Below, one piece after another: positions 54,931-64,000 of a DNA stretch of 64,000 nucleotides. Made by a program: the position numbers and the translations under genes. The stretch's first letter is position 1; the number at the start of each line of letters is the position of its first letter. The stretch is from NCBI RefSeq assembly GCF_026162645.1, contig NZ_JAOTBE010000004.1, positions 1 to 64,000 on the forward strand, written 5' to 3'. Source of the DNA: Paracoccus rhizosphaerae. Lineage in GTDB: Bacteria; Pseudomonadota; Alphaproteobacteria; Rhodobacterales; Rhodobacteraceae. The notes beneath the pieces were generated by a model. That model was not told the origin of the DNA, made no database searches, and saw only the letters and a list, made by a program, of their open reading frames with translations.

Positions 54931-55526
54931 GTGCCACCCGCCCGCAATTTCGTGGAGGAGAGCGGCGACATCGGCAGGTTGAGAAGCGTCCAAGCCGGCG
55001 CGTGGCGACCAGCAAGCGTCGCCGCGCGATCCTCGGCCACGCGGAACCGGCGCAAGACGGTCGCAGCGACCGAATAACGCGCCGCCATCCTGCTTCCTGG
55101 CCGCGCAAGGACCGCCATCGGCACCTGCGCCGCAATTTCGCGCCAGCGATCCCACCGGTGGAACTGGACCAGGTTGTCCGACCCCATCAGCCACACGAAC
55201 CGGACATCAGGATAAAGCGCCCGCAGCGCCTGGATCGTGTCGGCGGTCTTACGAAGCGCCAGCCTTGCTTCCAGATCCGTGACCACGATCCGCGGGTCGA
55301 CCACAAGCCTGCGCGCCGCACCAAGCCGGTCATCGAGCGGCGCCGGTCCGTGCGCCTTCAGCGGGTTGCCCGGAGATACCAACCACCAGACCCGATCCAG
55401 CCGCAGCTTGCGCATCGCGACCTTGCTGATCAGGACATGTCCGGGGTGCGGCGGATCGAACGACCCGCCAAGAACGCCGATCCGCTGACCAGGCTGCGCG
55501 ATTGGGAACCCTGTCCGCATCCGCAC
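54927..55526 (-). CDS. nadD: nicotinate-nucleotide adenylyltransferase
   Basis: A 199-residue NadD making deamido-NAD. The nucleotide-binding GGSFDPPHPGH is at 20-30 and the C-terminal SSTKLR matches the family's ISSTxIR element. An ATG 6 bases further in is also possible. The usual neighbour rsfS is not beside it; dacB follows in an operon. Confidence 0.94.
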   Translation of the reverse strand: MRMRTGFPIAQPGQRIGVLGGSFDPPHPGHVLISKVAMRKLRLDRVWWLVSPGNPLKAHGPAPLDDRLGAARRLVVDPRIVVTDLEARLALRKTADTIQALRALYPDVRFVWLMGSDNLVQFHRWDRWREIAAQVPMAVLARPGSRMAARYSVAATVLRRFRVAEDRAATLAGRHAPAWTLLNLPMSPLSSTKLRAGGT

Positions 55527-55572
55527 CGACTAGCGCAATGTCGCAGCAAAGCCAACGGCGCAGTTCGTGAAG

Positions 55573-57171
55573 CTATTTGACGGTGATGCGGCCATCGGTA
55601 TAGGGCTCGTATCCGTCTTGCCGGCTGCCAAGATATTCTGCGACGACTTCGGCCAGATCTGGCCCGAAGTCATAGGCGTTCTTCCCCTCTGACGCGAACA
55701 TGGCATAGCCATCGCCGCCACCACGCATGTAGTTGTTGGTCGCAACGCCATAAGTCGCATCTTCGTCGATGGGCACCCACTCACCGTCGTTCTCCACCAT
55801 CACGTCGCTGATGCGAGAGCCGACTTCAGCCGCCGGATCGACGGTGTACTTCAGGCCGGCGACCTGGGCAAAGCGCCCGGCCTGCTCATCGTACTGGCTG
55901 GCGCCATTCTCCAAGGCGGCGATGATCCCGGCCCCTGTCAGCTGGAAGGTGGCCAGCGTGTTCTGGAACGGCAGGACGGTATAGACCTCGCCCATGGTCA
56001 CCTCGCCATGGTCGATCGAGGCCCTGAGGCCGCCGCCGTTCTGAATCGCGATCGGGACGCCCTGATCCGCAGTCCTCTCCAGCATGGCATCGGCGACGAG
56101 ATTTCCCATCTGGCATTCCCTTGCCCGACAATTCGCCCGATCGCCATCGATTGGCGCCACGGCGTCGGCGACCACTTTCTCGCGAAGTTCGGCGATGGGT
56201 TCGGCCATTTCCTTCACGCGCGCGGCAATCGTTTCGTCCTGCGAGACCGACGCGTCAAGCAGGATCGGCTGCCCCTCGGCCTTCAGAAGGTTCCCCTGAT
56301 CGTCGAAGGTCAGCGTCAGGTGGCCTAGGTACTTTCCATAGGCATAGGCCTGCGCGACCGGCACGTCAGCACCCTCTGGTCCCTGCACCATCGTCGGATA
56401 AGCGCCGCTTGCACCTTCCATGTCACCTAAAAGGGTATGGGAATGGCCTCCGACGATCGCGTCCAGACCGGCAACCTCTGCGGCAAGTTCGCGGTCGCGG
56501 CCATAGCCGACATGGGTCAGGGCGATGATCTTGTCGACCCCCTCTGCCTGCAGTTCCTCGACAGAGGCCGCAAGGCTGTCGGCATCGTCCTGGAACACGA
56601 CGCTCTCTCCGGGGGACGAGGTTTCGGGCGTATCAGTGGCCAACGCCGACACGACGCCGACCTTCTGCCCGCCGACGTCCAGCACGACATGCTTGGAAAC
56701 CTTGCCCGCCAGCACGTTAGACTGCGAAACGTCGATATTTCCGGACAGGACAGGAAAGTCGACGCCGTCCGCAAGAACCGCCAGACCTTCTGGGCCGTCG
56801 TCGAATTCATGGTTGCCAACTGCCATCGCATCATAGCCGATGGCGTGCATGAACTCGACGACCTCCTTGCCCTTGTAGGTGGTGTAGAACAACGACCCCT
56901 GATACTGGTCCCCCGCATCCAGAACCAGAAGTCCCTCGTCATCGGGGATCTGCTCACGCAGTTCGCTGATCTTCGCGGCAAGGCGGGCGACACCGCCGAA
57001 GCATTCCCCGGCCCCCTCCTCCTCCGCACTGCAGGTGCTGTCCGAGCCGTTGATCGGCTCGATCCGGCTGTGCATGTCGTTCGTGTGGAGGATGTGCAGA
57101 ACCGTCTCGGCCTGTGCCGTTCCGGCGAGAAGCGCGATGGCAGAGGCGGCGGCAAGAAGGCGTCTGATCAT
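55573..57171 (-). CDS. periplasmic 5'-nucleotidase/2',3'-cyclic phosphodiesterase
   Basis: A 532-residue UshA/NadN-type enzyme. A 21-residue signal peptide (cleaved after AQA) is followed by the metallophosphatase domain with HTNDMHSR, LDAGDQYQGSLF, VGNHEFDDG, THVGYGRDREL and GGHSHT. The C-terminal 5'-nucleotidase domain has IQNGGGLRASID. It hydrolyses nucleotides outside the membrane to recover nucleosides and phosphate. A CGAAAGGG site precedes the ATG. Confidence 0.93.
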   Translation of the reverse strand: MIRRLLAAASAIALLAGTAQAETVLHILHTNDMHSRIEPINGSDSTCSAEEEGAGECFGGVARLAAKISELREQIPDDEGLLVLDAGDQYQGSLFYTTYKGKEVVEFMHAIGYDAMAVGNHEFDDGPEGLAVLADGVDFPVLSGNIDVSQSNVLAGKVSKHVVLDVGGQKVGVVSALATDTPETSSPGESVVFQDDADSLAASVEELQAEGVDKIIALTHVGYGRDRELAAEVAGLDAIVGGHSHTLLGDMEGASGAYPTMVQGPEGADVPVAQAYAYGKYLGHLTLTFDDQGNLLKAEGQPILLDASVSQDETIAARVKEMAEPIAELREKVVADAVAPIDGDRANCRARECQMGNLVADAMLERTADQGVPIAIQNGGGLRASIDHGEVTMGEVYTVLPFQNTLATFQLTGAGIIAALENGASQYDEQAGRFAQVAGLKYTVDPAAEVGSRISDVMVENDGEWVPIDEDATYGVATNNYMRGGGDGYAMFASEGKNAYDFGPDLAEVVAEYLGSRQDGYEPYTDGRITVK

Positions 57172-57281
57172 GCTGGGTCCCTTTCGGCCATGTCTTGGCC
57201 GGGACAGCTTGGCGCAGCCGAAGCCACCGGTCAACACAGCCGCATCTTGACCGCACCGCCCCTGACAAGGCAAATGCCGCA

Positions 57282-57617
57282 ATGATGATCTACAAGATAC
57301 TCCGCACGCCGGAATGGGCCGATCTTCAGGCGGAAGGCAGCAGCGCCGGCGCTCCGGTCGACGTGGCGGACGGCTTCGTCCACTTCTCGACCGCGGCGCA
57401 GGTGCAGGTCACGCTGGCCAAGCACTTCGCCGGTGAGGACGACCTTGTGCTGCTGGCCTGTCGGGCAGACGACTTGGCCGACGATCTGCGGTGGGAGCCC
57501 TCACGAGGCGGCGCTCTGTTCCCGCACCTCTATCGGAGGCTTCGGCTCTCGGACGTGCAGTGGTCGCGTCTTGTCCAACTGACCGCAGGCGGTCACGTCA
57601 CAGGATCACTCGAATGA
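57282..57617 (+). CDS. DUF952 domain protein
   Basis: A 111-residue DUF952 protein: MIYKILRTPEWADLQAEG starts the domain, GFVHFSTAAQVQVTLAKHFAGE is its hallmark, and HLYRRLRLSDVQW closes it. Function unknown. The stop overlaps the pyrD ATG (ATGA), and the pair is common in Rhodobacterales. Confidence 0.88.
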   Translation: MMIYKILRTPEWADLQAEGSSAGAPVDVADGFVHFSTAAQVQVTLAKHFAGEDDLVLLACRADDLADDLRWEPSRGGALFPHLYRRLRLSDVQWSRLVQLTAGGHVTGSLE

Positions 57618-58672
57618 CACTTGTCGAGAAATTGGGACTTGCCGCGCTCCATCGCCTCGACCCCGAGCGTGCGCACGACCTGTCGATCCGCGCGCTGGAA
57701 CTGGGACTAGCCCCGGTTCACGGGACATCGGTGACGTCGGCTCGGCTGCGAACCAGACTGGCGGGAATGGACCTGCCGAACCCGATCGGACTGGCCGCAG
57801 GGTACGACAAGAACGCGCGCGTCGTCGCACCGCTTATGCGCGGTGGCTTCGGCTTTATCGAAGTCGGCGCCGCAACGCCGCGGCCGCAGCCCGGCAACGA
57901 AAAGCCGCGGCTTTTTCGACTGCGCGATCAGCAGGCAATCATCAACCGGTTCGGCTTCAACAATGAGGGCGCCGACAAGATCGGGCAACGCCTGGCTGCC
58001 CGTCCGAAGGGCATTCCTGTCGGCCTGAATCTTGGCGCGAACAAGGACAGCGTTGATCGTGCCGAAGACTTCGTAAGCGTCCTCGAAACGGCCGGAGTTT
58101 CTGCGGATTTCGTGACGGTAAACGTTTCGTCCCCGAATACCGAAAAGCTCCGTGACCTTCAGGGAGCAGATGCGCTCTCGGCCCTTTTGGGGCGGGTCAT
58201 CGCGTCACGGGATGCATTGTCGCGCCGGATCCCGGTCTTCGTGAAGATCGCGCCCGACCTGACGGATGCCGAACTGTCGCAGATCGCAGCTGTCGCCCGG
58301 AACCTGTTGCTCGACGGCATCATCGCCACGAACACCACCTTGTCGCGGGAAGGCATTACCGGCCCGCATGCGACCCAGACCGGCGGCCTGTCAGGCCGAC
58401 CTCTCTTCCAGCGCTCGACGCGCGTCCTGGCGCTCTTGCACCGCGACCTGCAGGGCAAGGTTCCGCTGATCGGCGTGGGGGGTATCTCGTTCGTGGACGA
58501 CGTCTGGGAAAAGCTGCGGGCGGGCGCGACTGCGGTGCAGATCTACTCGGCCATGATCTATCAAGGCCTCTCGCTGGCGCCGCGGCTTGCGCAGCAGCTG
58601 GACGAGCGGCTGGAGCAGGCGAGGATCACGCTGCCGGAATTGATCGGCAGCGGCGCCGGAAAGTGGATCTAG
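57614..58672 (+). CDS. pyrD: dihydroorotate dehydrogenase (quinone), class 2
   Basis: A 352-residue membrane-associated PyrD that oxidises dihydroorotate in pyrimidine synthesis using FMN and quinone. The catalytic Ser is in NVSSPNTEKLR; FMN contacts are in GLAAGYDKNARV and VGGISFVDDVWEKLRAGA. The N-terminal helix that docks to quinone is present. It converges on cysE with a 4-base overlap. Confidence 0.95.
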   Translation: MTLVEKLGLAALHRLDPERAHDLSIRALELGLAPVHGTSVTSARLRTRLAGMDLPNPIGLAAGYDKNARVVAPLMRGGFGFIEVGAATPRPQPGNEKPRLFRLRDQQAIINRFGFNNEGADKIGQRLAARPKGIPVGLNLGANKDSVDRAEDFVSVLETAGVSADFVTVNVSSPNTEKLRDLQGADALSALLGRVIASRDALSRRIPVFVKIAPDLTDAELSQIAAVARNLLLDGIIATNTTLSREGITGPHATQTGGLSGRPLFQRSTRVLALLHRDLQGKVPLIGVGGISFVDDVWEKLRAGATAVQIYSAMIYQGLSLAPRLAQQLDERLEQARITLPELIGSGAGKWI

Positions 58673-59499
58673 GTGTAGTCCTCAATCCCCAGCAGCTGGT
58701 TCATCGTCAGCGATGGATCGGTGCATCCTGCATCGCCGATGACCCGCGCCGGCACACCTGCGACCGTCTTGCAGGACGGCACCTCGTGCAGGACGACCGA
58801 TCCGGCTGCAATGCGCGAATGATGACCGACACGGATGTTGCCCAGCACCTTCGCACCAGCCCCGATCAGGACGCCGTCGCCGATCTTCGGGTGACGGTCG
58901 CCGTCCTCCTTGCCGGTCCCGCCAAGCGTCACCGAGTGCAGCATCGACACGTCGTTTCCGACAGTGGCAGTCTCGCCGATGACGATCGAGTGCGCATGGT
59001 CGATCATGACGCCCGTACCGATCGTCGCGGCAGGATGAATATCGACCCCGAAGCATTCGGAACAGCGCATCTGCACGAAATAGGCCATGTCGCGGCGATC
59101 CTGCTGCCACAGCCAATGCGCCATCCGATACGCCTGCAGGGCTTGGAAGCCCTTGAAGAACAGGATGGGCTGGATCAGCCGATGCGTCGCCGGATCACGG
59201 TCGTAGACGGCCATCAGGTCGGCGCGCGCCGCATCTCCAAGTTCGGGGGCCGCCGCATAGGCCTGATCCGCGATCTCGCGCAGGATCTGCTCGCTCATCT
59301 CGCCGGAGGCGAGCTTCAGCGAGAAACGGTATGCTAAAGCGGCTTCCAGGCTCTGGTGGTGCAGCAACCCGGCATGGACCAGCGCCCCCAGCAGCGGTTC
59401 ACCCGCCACCGCATCTCGGGCCTCGTCACGCAACTGCGCCCAGATCGCGTCGCGATCCAGCGAAAGGGAAGACTTCTTGATATGCTGCATGTTCATCAT
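58669..59499 (-). CDS. cysE: serine O-acetyltransferase
   Basis: A 276-residue CysE making O-acetylserine for cysteine synthesis. The C-terminal half is a left-handed hexapeptide-repeat helix (VDIHPAATIGTGVMIDHAH, VIGETATVGNDVSMLHSVTLGG) with catalytic histidines. Several ATG codons lie at the start; 59499 is the first with the family's helical N-terminus. In Rhodobacterales a cysE lies beside GTA gene clusters, as here. Confidence 0.94.
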   Translation of the reverse strand: MMNMQHIKKSSLSLDRDAIWAQLRDEARDAVAGEPLLGALVHAGLLHHQSLEAALAYRFSLKLASGEMSEQILREIADQAYAAAPELGDAARADLMAVYDRDPATHRLIQPILFFKGFQALQAYRMAHWLWQQDRRDMAYFVQMRCSECFGVDIHPAATIGTGVMIDHAHSIVIGETATVGNDVSMLHSVTLGGTGKEDGDRHPKIGDGVLIGAGAKVLGNIRVGHHSRIAAGSVVLHEVPSCKTVAGVPARVIGDAGCTDPSLTMNQLLGIEDYT

Positions 59500-59570
59500 G
59501 GGCCTGCCCGGACATCCTTTCACCCTCATAGCCTACATGGAAGGATGAGGAAACCCGGGCAGCCCGAAGT

Positions 59571-60281
59571 TCACGCCGGCAGCCGAAGCTCCAGCCAGTG
59601 GACGGCAAGTCGGATCCGCCCCGAGGTGAAGGTGCCACCCTCGGCGGTCACGATCAGCGGCTCGGCCTGATAATAGGCCATCGGCGTCCCGAGCATCCCC
59701 CGCGCCCAGGATTCGCGCTGCTTGCCCAGCCCCTTTCCGAAGCGGTCGGTCGCGCCCATCGTGCCAAGCCTCCAGCCGGTCAGGGTGCCCGTGATGGCGT
59801 CGACAACGCGGGCCGTGGCTCCGATCACTAAGGCGCCGCTCGGGATGACGAGATCCGTAATCGCACTCGACCCCGAACCCAACGCAACCTCGCCCTCGCC
59901 GATGCCTGCGATCATTCCCGAGCCCGAGGCGCCCATGCTCAGCGCGCCGACAGACCATGTCGTGCCGTCATGGATCGCCTCCAGGCCCCGGTCGGCCACA
60001 AAGGCGCGCATGCCACGGGCCGGCGGAAGGAAGATCCATCCGCCGTTGCTTCCTACCGCGATGCGGCCGCCATGCCCCGCCCAGATGCCTTGTGCCGCAG
60101 AGGGAACCCCCCAGCACTGCCCGTCCAGAACCGCCTCGGGCGGTAGCGCGGTCGAGATGCTCTCGAGCACCAGGTTCACCATCCCGTCCAGCCGCATCAG
60201 CGCCTCGTTGACGGTGACGTGCTTCTGCGCCTGCGCTGGCTGCAGCAGCGACATCTGCAGGCGGGACGTTTCACTGGACAT
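59571..60281 (-). CDS. DUF2793 protein, GTA tail-fibre type
   Basis: A 236-residue DUF2793 protein. SLLQPAQAQKHVTVNEALMRLD opens the domain and ALPPEAVLDGQCW and GGWIFLPP are typical; the C-terminus is a beta-rich TSGRIRLAVHWLELRLP. In Rhodobacter capsulatus a DUF2793 protein is a tail fibre of the gene transfer agent. The ATG overlaps the upstream tail gene, which supplies an AAGGAGA ribosome site. Confidence 0.85.
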   Translation of the reverse strand: MSSETSRLQMSLLQPAQAQKHVTVNEALMRLDGMVNLVLESISTALPPEAVLDGQCWGVPSAAQGIWAGHGGRIAVGSNGGWIFLPPARGMRAFVADRGLEAIHDGTTWSVGALSMGASGSGMIAGIGEGEVALGSGSSAITDLVIPSGALVIGATARVVDAITGTLTGWRLGTMGATDRFGKGLGKQRESWARGMLGTPMAYYQAEPLIVTAEGGTFTSGRIRLAVHWLELRLPA

Positions 60282-63200
60282 CAAAGGTTCTCCTTGCAAA
60301 AGGGCCGCGCCCGAAGGTCTGCGACAGTTGCGCCACCTCGACGGTGACGGCGCCGGGCTGCAGTCCTGCCCACAGCGCGTCGGGGATAGTCCAGGCCGGG
60401 GTGCCGCATTGCACCTCGACCAGAGCGCGGTCGTTCTGTGTCAGGCGAAGCAGATACATCTCACCTTCTTCTCCCAACGGGACGTCGGGGCCGTCCCAGC
60501 CGTCACCATCGATCCGGCTGCGTCGGATCCAGGTGACGCCCCTGCCCTGCAGGCGCAGGTGACAAGGTGCATACGGACGCAGGCCGATACCGCGGGCGAC
60601 CGTCACGCGGCTGCGATAGCTGCCATCGTCCGGCGCCCGCAGGGCAGGGCCGATGCGCCAGAACCGTTCCTGTCCGCGTGCCGAGGGCGGCAGATCGACC
60701 TGACGCGGCGCGCCGTCCAGCAGAACCACCAGACTGCCCGCCGGCCAGATGTCGGGCATCAGGGCGTCGGTTCCGGCCTGTCCGCGAAGCCTCTGGCTGA
60801 TCTCCCACAGATGCGGCGCGACAAGTTCGGCTTTGCCGAACTGGATGACTTCCCAGTTGTCGATGCTGCCGTCGCCGATCGCCAGCGCGTTGGCGCCGGA
60901 CAGCAACGCACGCTCGGTGACCGAGCGCAACTGATCACCGATCACGCGCAGGCGCAGCGGCGCCCCCCGGTCAACGGCGCCCGGACGCGCACGCGCAAGC
61001 GGCGTGACCGTGCGGCCGACCACGGATCGCCGTTCGGCCATGACGTTCAGATCGAACCCTCCCTCGGCCTCTGCCGAGGCATAGGCTGCGACGGTTCCCG
61101 GCCACGGATGCGCCGACACCGCAAGATAGGGCGCATGGGCTACCTCGTCGCCGCGCAGCAGCGGCAGGTCCATGAACACCGGGAAGACCGGCATCGGCGG
61201 CTCGTAACGCTGGATGCCACCCTGGTCGTGATGGCTCAGCCGCGGGCTGTAGAGGCCAGGGTCGATGCGCACCGCGTCCACGGTGATGGCACCCGCGCGT
61301 TCCACGCGGTCGATCCGCCAGCGCCGCCGTTCCTGGCCCGGCAACTCGGTCACGATAACATCCCCCGGCCCCAGATCGGATCGCGACGGCGGCAGGGCGA
61401 ACCTGGCGGTGTTGCGGGCCAGTTCGGCTTCGGCGATCCATCTGTCCGCAATGGTACGGCCTTCGGGCCGCGTCAGGACCATCGCGAACTCGCTTTCCGA
61501 CACCGCCAGCCGCGCATCTTCGGCAAGGTTCGCCTCTGCCGTGGCGACGCCGTAGTCGCCGCCCGCCGCCACGTGGCTCAGCCGCAGGCGCCCGACATTC
61601 GCGGCGTCGACCTGTCGCACGCTTTCGAAGCCCGTGACCTCGCCTGCGAGAGCTAGATCCTCGGGTCCGATCGACGTCCGGCTCAGCCCGTCGCGGGCGA
61701 TGAACTTCAGCTCGCCCTCCCGCTCGACCGCGTCGAACCCATGCGCCAGCATCAGCGGCTGCAACGCGGCACGCGCTGACTCGCTGCCTTGCAGGACATA
61801 GCCGCGCACGATGCCCGAGATCCCCGAAACGTCGACTGCCTCAACGCCGGCCGTCCGGCAGATGTCCTTGACGACGGACCGCAGTGTGACGGAAGCGGCC
61901 CGGCCGTTCAGCCAATGCCCCCGCTCCCACGCAGGCCCGTCCGACCAGAGATCGTCCCTGCCAGGGAAGGCGGGATAGGGACGCGCATCCCAGCACCAGA
62001 CATGAGCACGATTCAAGTCCAGCATCCGCATCCCGCCCCCGTTGTCCGGGTTGTTGTCCGGGTCCCGCCAATGCGCCATCGTCGCCTCGACATAGGCCGC
62101 TTGGATGGCATCGTTGCGAGTGCCGTTCGAAAAGTGCGGCAACATGCTCTCACTGCTCATGGCGTCCAGGAACTTGTTGGGCTGGTTCGTGGCCTTGTCT
62201 AGCGCCGCGCAGCCAAGCTCGGTGAACCAGATCGGCTTCATCCCGGGAACCCAGGCCGTCGCCTCGCGCTGGCGGATGCCGTTCGGCCGGTCATAGTGCA
62301 GGTTCTGCCACCAGCCCTTCAAGTCCTTATAGCGCCAGACCCACGCCTCGTCATAGGCGCCGTCAGTGATCGGCGTCCTGATCTGCGCATCGCGGTCGGC
62401 GTCGCTTGCATAGTACCAGTCATAGCCCTCACCGCCCGACACGTTCGCCCGCAGGTAATCGATGTTGTCGATCCGCCCCCAATGGGCATCCAGGTGATCG
62501 TCACCATCGCGCCAGTCGGACAGCGGCATATAGTTGTCGATGCCGATGAAGTCGATGTTCGCGTCCGCCCAGAGCGGATCGAGGTTGAAGAACAGTTCTC
62601 CGCCGCCGGAATGGTGGCCAAAATACTCCGACCAGTCGGCGGCGTAACCGATCTTGACCTTCGCCCCCAAGATCATGCGGACGTCCGCCGCCAGCTGGCG
62701 CAACGCCACCACCGCAGGATAGCTGTTTTCAGGCCCCCGGATCCGCGTCATCGACACCATCTCGGAACCGATCAGGAACGCGTCGACCCCACCGGCCGCC
62801 GCGCAGAGATGAGCGTAGTGCAGAATGAACCGGCGATATGACCATTCATCAGGTCCGACATAGCTGATCAGGTCGCCGTCACGCTGAAAGTCATTGGGCG
62901 CGGCGTGGCCAAAGAAGCGGTCGACCTCCTGCACGGCCGCTGCCGTACCGTCAGACGATCCGATGCGACCTGGCGCAATGCCAGTCGTGATCCGGCCGCG
63001 CCACGGCATGATGGGCTGCTCGGCTGCGCCGTAAGGATCAGGCAGCCCATTGCCCGCGATCTGCTCCATCAGGATGAAGGGATAGAAAACCGCCTTGCGC
63101 CCTGATTGCGCCAGTGCCCGCAGCCCCTCGACGACCGAGCGATCCGAGGGCGTCCCGCCATAGATCGGCCGCCCGTCCTTGCGCGCTACCTCCTCGGCCT

Positions 63201-64000
63201 CGGCGCGGCTGATGCCGCCAGCCCGCCAGGGCATCTCGGCGCCGTCGGCTTCCGCGAACTCGACCTTCGGCTTGACTCGGCATTCGCCGATCCTCAAGTC
63301 GCTGCCGAACCACGACACCACCAGGCTGACCGACCCGACACTCGGCAGCTCTCGCCCTAGGATGTCCAGCGAGGCCGAAAAGTCCGTGCCTCCCATCGGC
63401 GTGTTGCGGTTGAAGCTGCGACCCTGCCCCAAGTCGTCGTCATGATTGACCGGCGTCGTCGCCAGCGAATACTCCCCCGTTCCGGGGATCAGCGCGACGG
63501 CCCTGACATCGCGCGAGAGCCCGCTCCCGTCGCGGGCGGGGCAGGTCACTTCGAAGCTCAGTTGCGGCATGCGGTTGCCCCACCGCTCGAGGCTCAGGTT
63601 CTCCAGCACGACGTAGGCGATGCCGCGATAGGCCGGAGCGTCGTCGCCCTCGTGCGCCGAGATGATGGGGTCGGGCATCTGCTCGTCATCGCCTGGATAG
63701 ACGCGCATGTTCAAGTCTTCTGCGGCAATCTCCTCGCCATCCGCCCAAACGCGCCCAACCCCCAGGGCGACGCCTTCGCAAAGCGCCAAGGCGACCGAAA
63801 GGCGATAACTGATCTGGGTCACCTGCGGCTTCGGCGAACCCTTGCCGCCGCCGGCGCCCTCGGTGCGCCGGATCTCTTCCAGGGGCGAGGCCCAGATGAC
63901 GTGCCCGGGTACGCGGATCTGTCCCCAGATGCGCGGCACCGCCGCGCCTTCGCCAGCGGCCTGAATACGCAGACGGTCGATGCGCCCCGTCTCGACGGCT
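60271..64000 (-). CDS. GTA host-specificity/tail tip protein (orfg15 type), partial at window edge
   Basis: At least 1,242 residues are visible and the frame stays open to the right edge (TGRIDRLRIQAAGEGAAVPRIWGQ reads through). The product matches the large GTA gene 15 protein, which forms the tail tip and holds a TIM-barrel glycoside-hydrolase-like region (MPLSDWRDGDDHLDAHWGR, VWCWDARPYPAFPGRDDLW). It probably contacts the receiver cell. Other GTA genes should lie beyond the edge. The real start is outside the window. Confidence 0.9.
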   Translation of the reverse strand, partial: AVETGRIDRLRIQAAGEGAAVPRIWGQIRVPGHVIWASPLEEIRRTEGAGGGKGSPKPQVTQISYRLSVALALCEGVALGVGRVWADGEEIAAEDLNMRVYPGDDEQMPDPIISAHEGDDAPAYRGIAYVVLENLSLERWGNRMPQLSFEVTCPARDGSGLSRDVRAVALIPGTGEYSLATTPVNHDDDLGQGRSFNRNTPMGGTDFSASLDILGRELPSVGSVSLVVSWFGSDLRIGECRVKPKVEFAEADGAEMPWRAGGISRAEAEEVARKDGRPIYGGTPSDRSVVEGLRALAQSGRKAVFYPFILMEQIAGNGLPDPYGAAEQPIMPWRGRITTGIAPGRIGSSDGTAAAVQEVDRFFGHAAPNDFQRDGDLISYVGPDEWSYRRFILHYAHLCAAAGGVDAFLIGSEMVSMTRIRGPENSYPAVVALRQLAADVRMILGAKVKIGYAADWSEYFGHHSGGGELFFNLDPLWADANIDFIGIDNYMPLSDWRDGDDHLDAHWGRIDNIDYLRANVSGGEGYDWYYASDADRDAQIRTPITDGAYDEAWVWRYKDLKGWWQNLHYDRPNGIRQREATAWVPGMKPIWFTELGCAALDKATNQPNKFLDAMSSESMLPHFSNGTRNDAIQAAYVEATMAHWRDPDNNPDNGGGMRMLDLNRAHVWCWDARPYPAFPGRDDLWSDGPAWERGHWLNGRAASVTLRSVVKDICRTAGVEAVDVSGISGIVRGYVLQGSESARAALQPLMLAHGFDAVEREGELKFIARDGLSRTSIGPEDLALAGEVTGFESVRQVDAANVGRLRLSHVAAGGDYGVATAEANLAEDARLAVSESEFAMVLTRPEGRTIADRWIAEAELARNTARFALPPSRSDLGPGDVIVTELPGQERRRWRIDRVERAGAITVDAVRIDPGLYSPRLSHHDQGGIQRYEPPMPVFPVFMDLPLLRGDEVAHAPYLAVSAHPWPGTVAAYASAEAEGGFDLNVMAERRSVVGRTVTPLARARPGAVDRGAPLRLRVIGDQLRSVTERALLSGANALAIGDGSIDNWEVIQFGKAELVAPHLWEISQRLRGQAGTDALMPDIWPAGSLVVLLDGAPRQVDLPPSARGQERFWRIGPALRAPDDGSYRSRVTVARGIGLRPYAPCHLRLQGRGVTWIRRSRIDGDGWDGPDVPLGEEGEMYLLRLTQNDRALVEVQCGTPAWTIPDALWAGLQPGAVTVEVAQLSQTFGRGPFARRTFDVQ

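Overview
The window is high-GC bacterial chromosome whose gene content points to an alphaproteobacterium of the Rhodobacterales, most likely close to Paracoccus. The supporting marks are a ctrA/sciP pair, the 3' end of a gene transfer agent (GTA) cluster with DUF2793 and cysE genes, a class I lysyl-tRNA synthetase, gluQ, trmFO and small BLUF photoreceptors. The genus is inferred from gene content and protein character; no rRNA or tRNA gene was found.

Layout. 1-1.2 kb: a decayed IS630-type transposase and non-coding DNA. 1.2-2.2 kb: a DUF481 outer-membrane protein. 2.7-11.7 kb: an nrdR-ribD ... ribE-ribBA-ribH-nusB riboflavin/nusB cluster on the minus strand, split by three plus-strand capsule genes (kpsS, a kpsD/wza-type exporter, kpsC). 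11.9-20 kb: an SDR, YjbQ, RmuC, two tandem BLUF proteins directly behind rpoD, dnaG and a TetR regulator. 20-26.7 kb: a small lipoprotein, an lldD-like enzyme, an acyltransferase, rplY, trmFO-gluQ, hisI, a NifU/IscU-like protein and a 31-residue membrane protein outside the usual size range. 26.8-34.6 kb: recG-ligA, ctrA and sciP with overlapping CtrA-like boxes between them, mnmA, sufE and a lipoprotein. 34.6-35.7 kb: about 1.1 kb with no recognisable gene. 35.7-40 kb: ychF, then trpA and co-directional small genes, one of them frameshifted.

40-48.8 kb holds the most unusual block: acs, a DUF4212 subunit, an actP-like acetate symporter, a cNMP/CBS/DUF294 protein, a small membrane protein, a single-domain response regulator and a membrane-anchored PAS-exonuclease fusion, all on one strand and mostly overlapping. 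This looks like an acetate uptake and activation system joined to a signalling or nucleotide-processing module of unknown mechanism.

49-64 kb: a beta-helix protein without a signal peptide, lysK, a TerB-like protein, nadD-dacB, a 5'-nucleotidase, DUF952-pyrD, cysE, and two GTA tail genes. The last, the large host-specificity/tail protein, runs off the right edge. CtrA is a known activator of GTA production in Rhodobacter, so regulator and GTA genes lie within 30 kb of each other here.

Regulatory and RNA content is sparse: five plausible intrinsic terminators, one leader hairpin before rplY, and the CtrA boxes. No CRISPR array, complete insertion sequence, tRNA or rRNA was seen.
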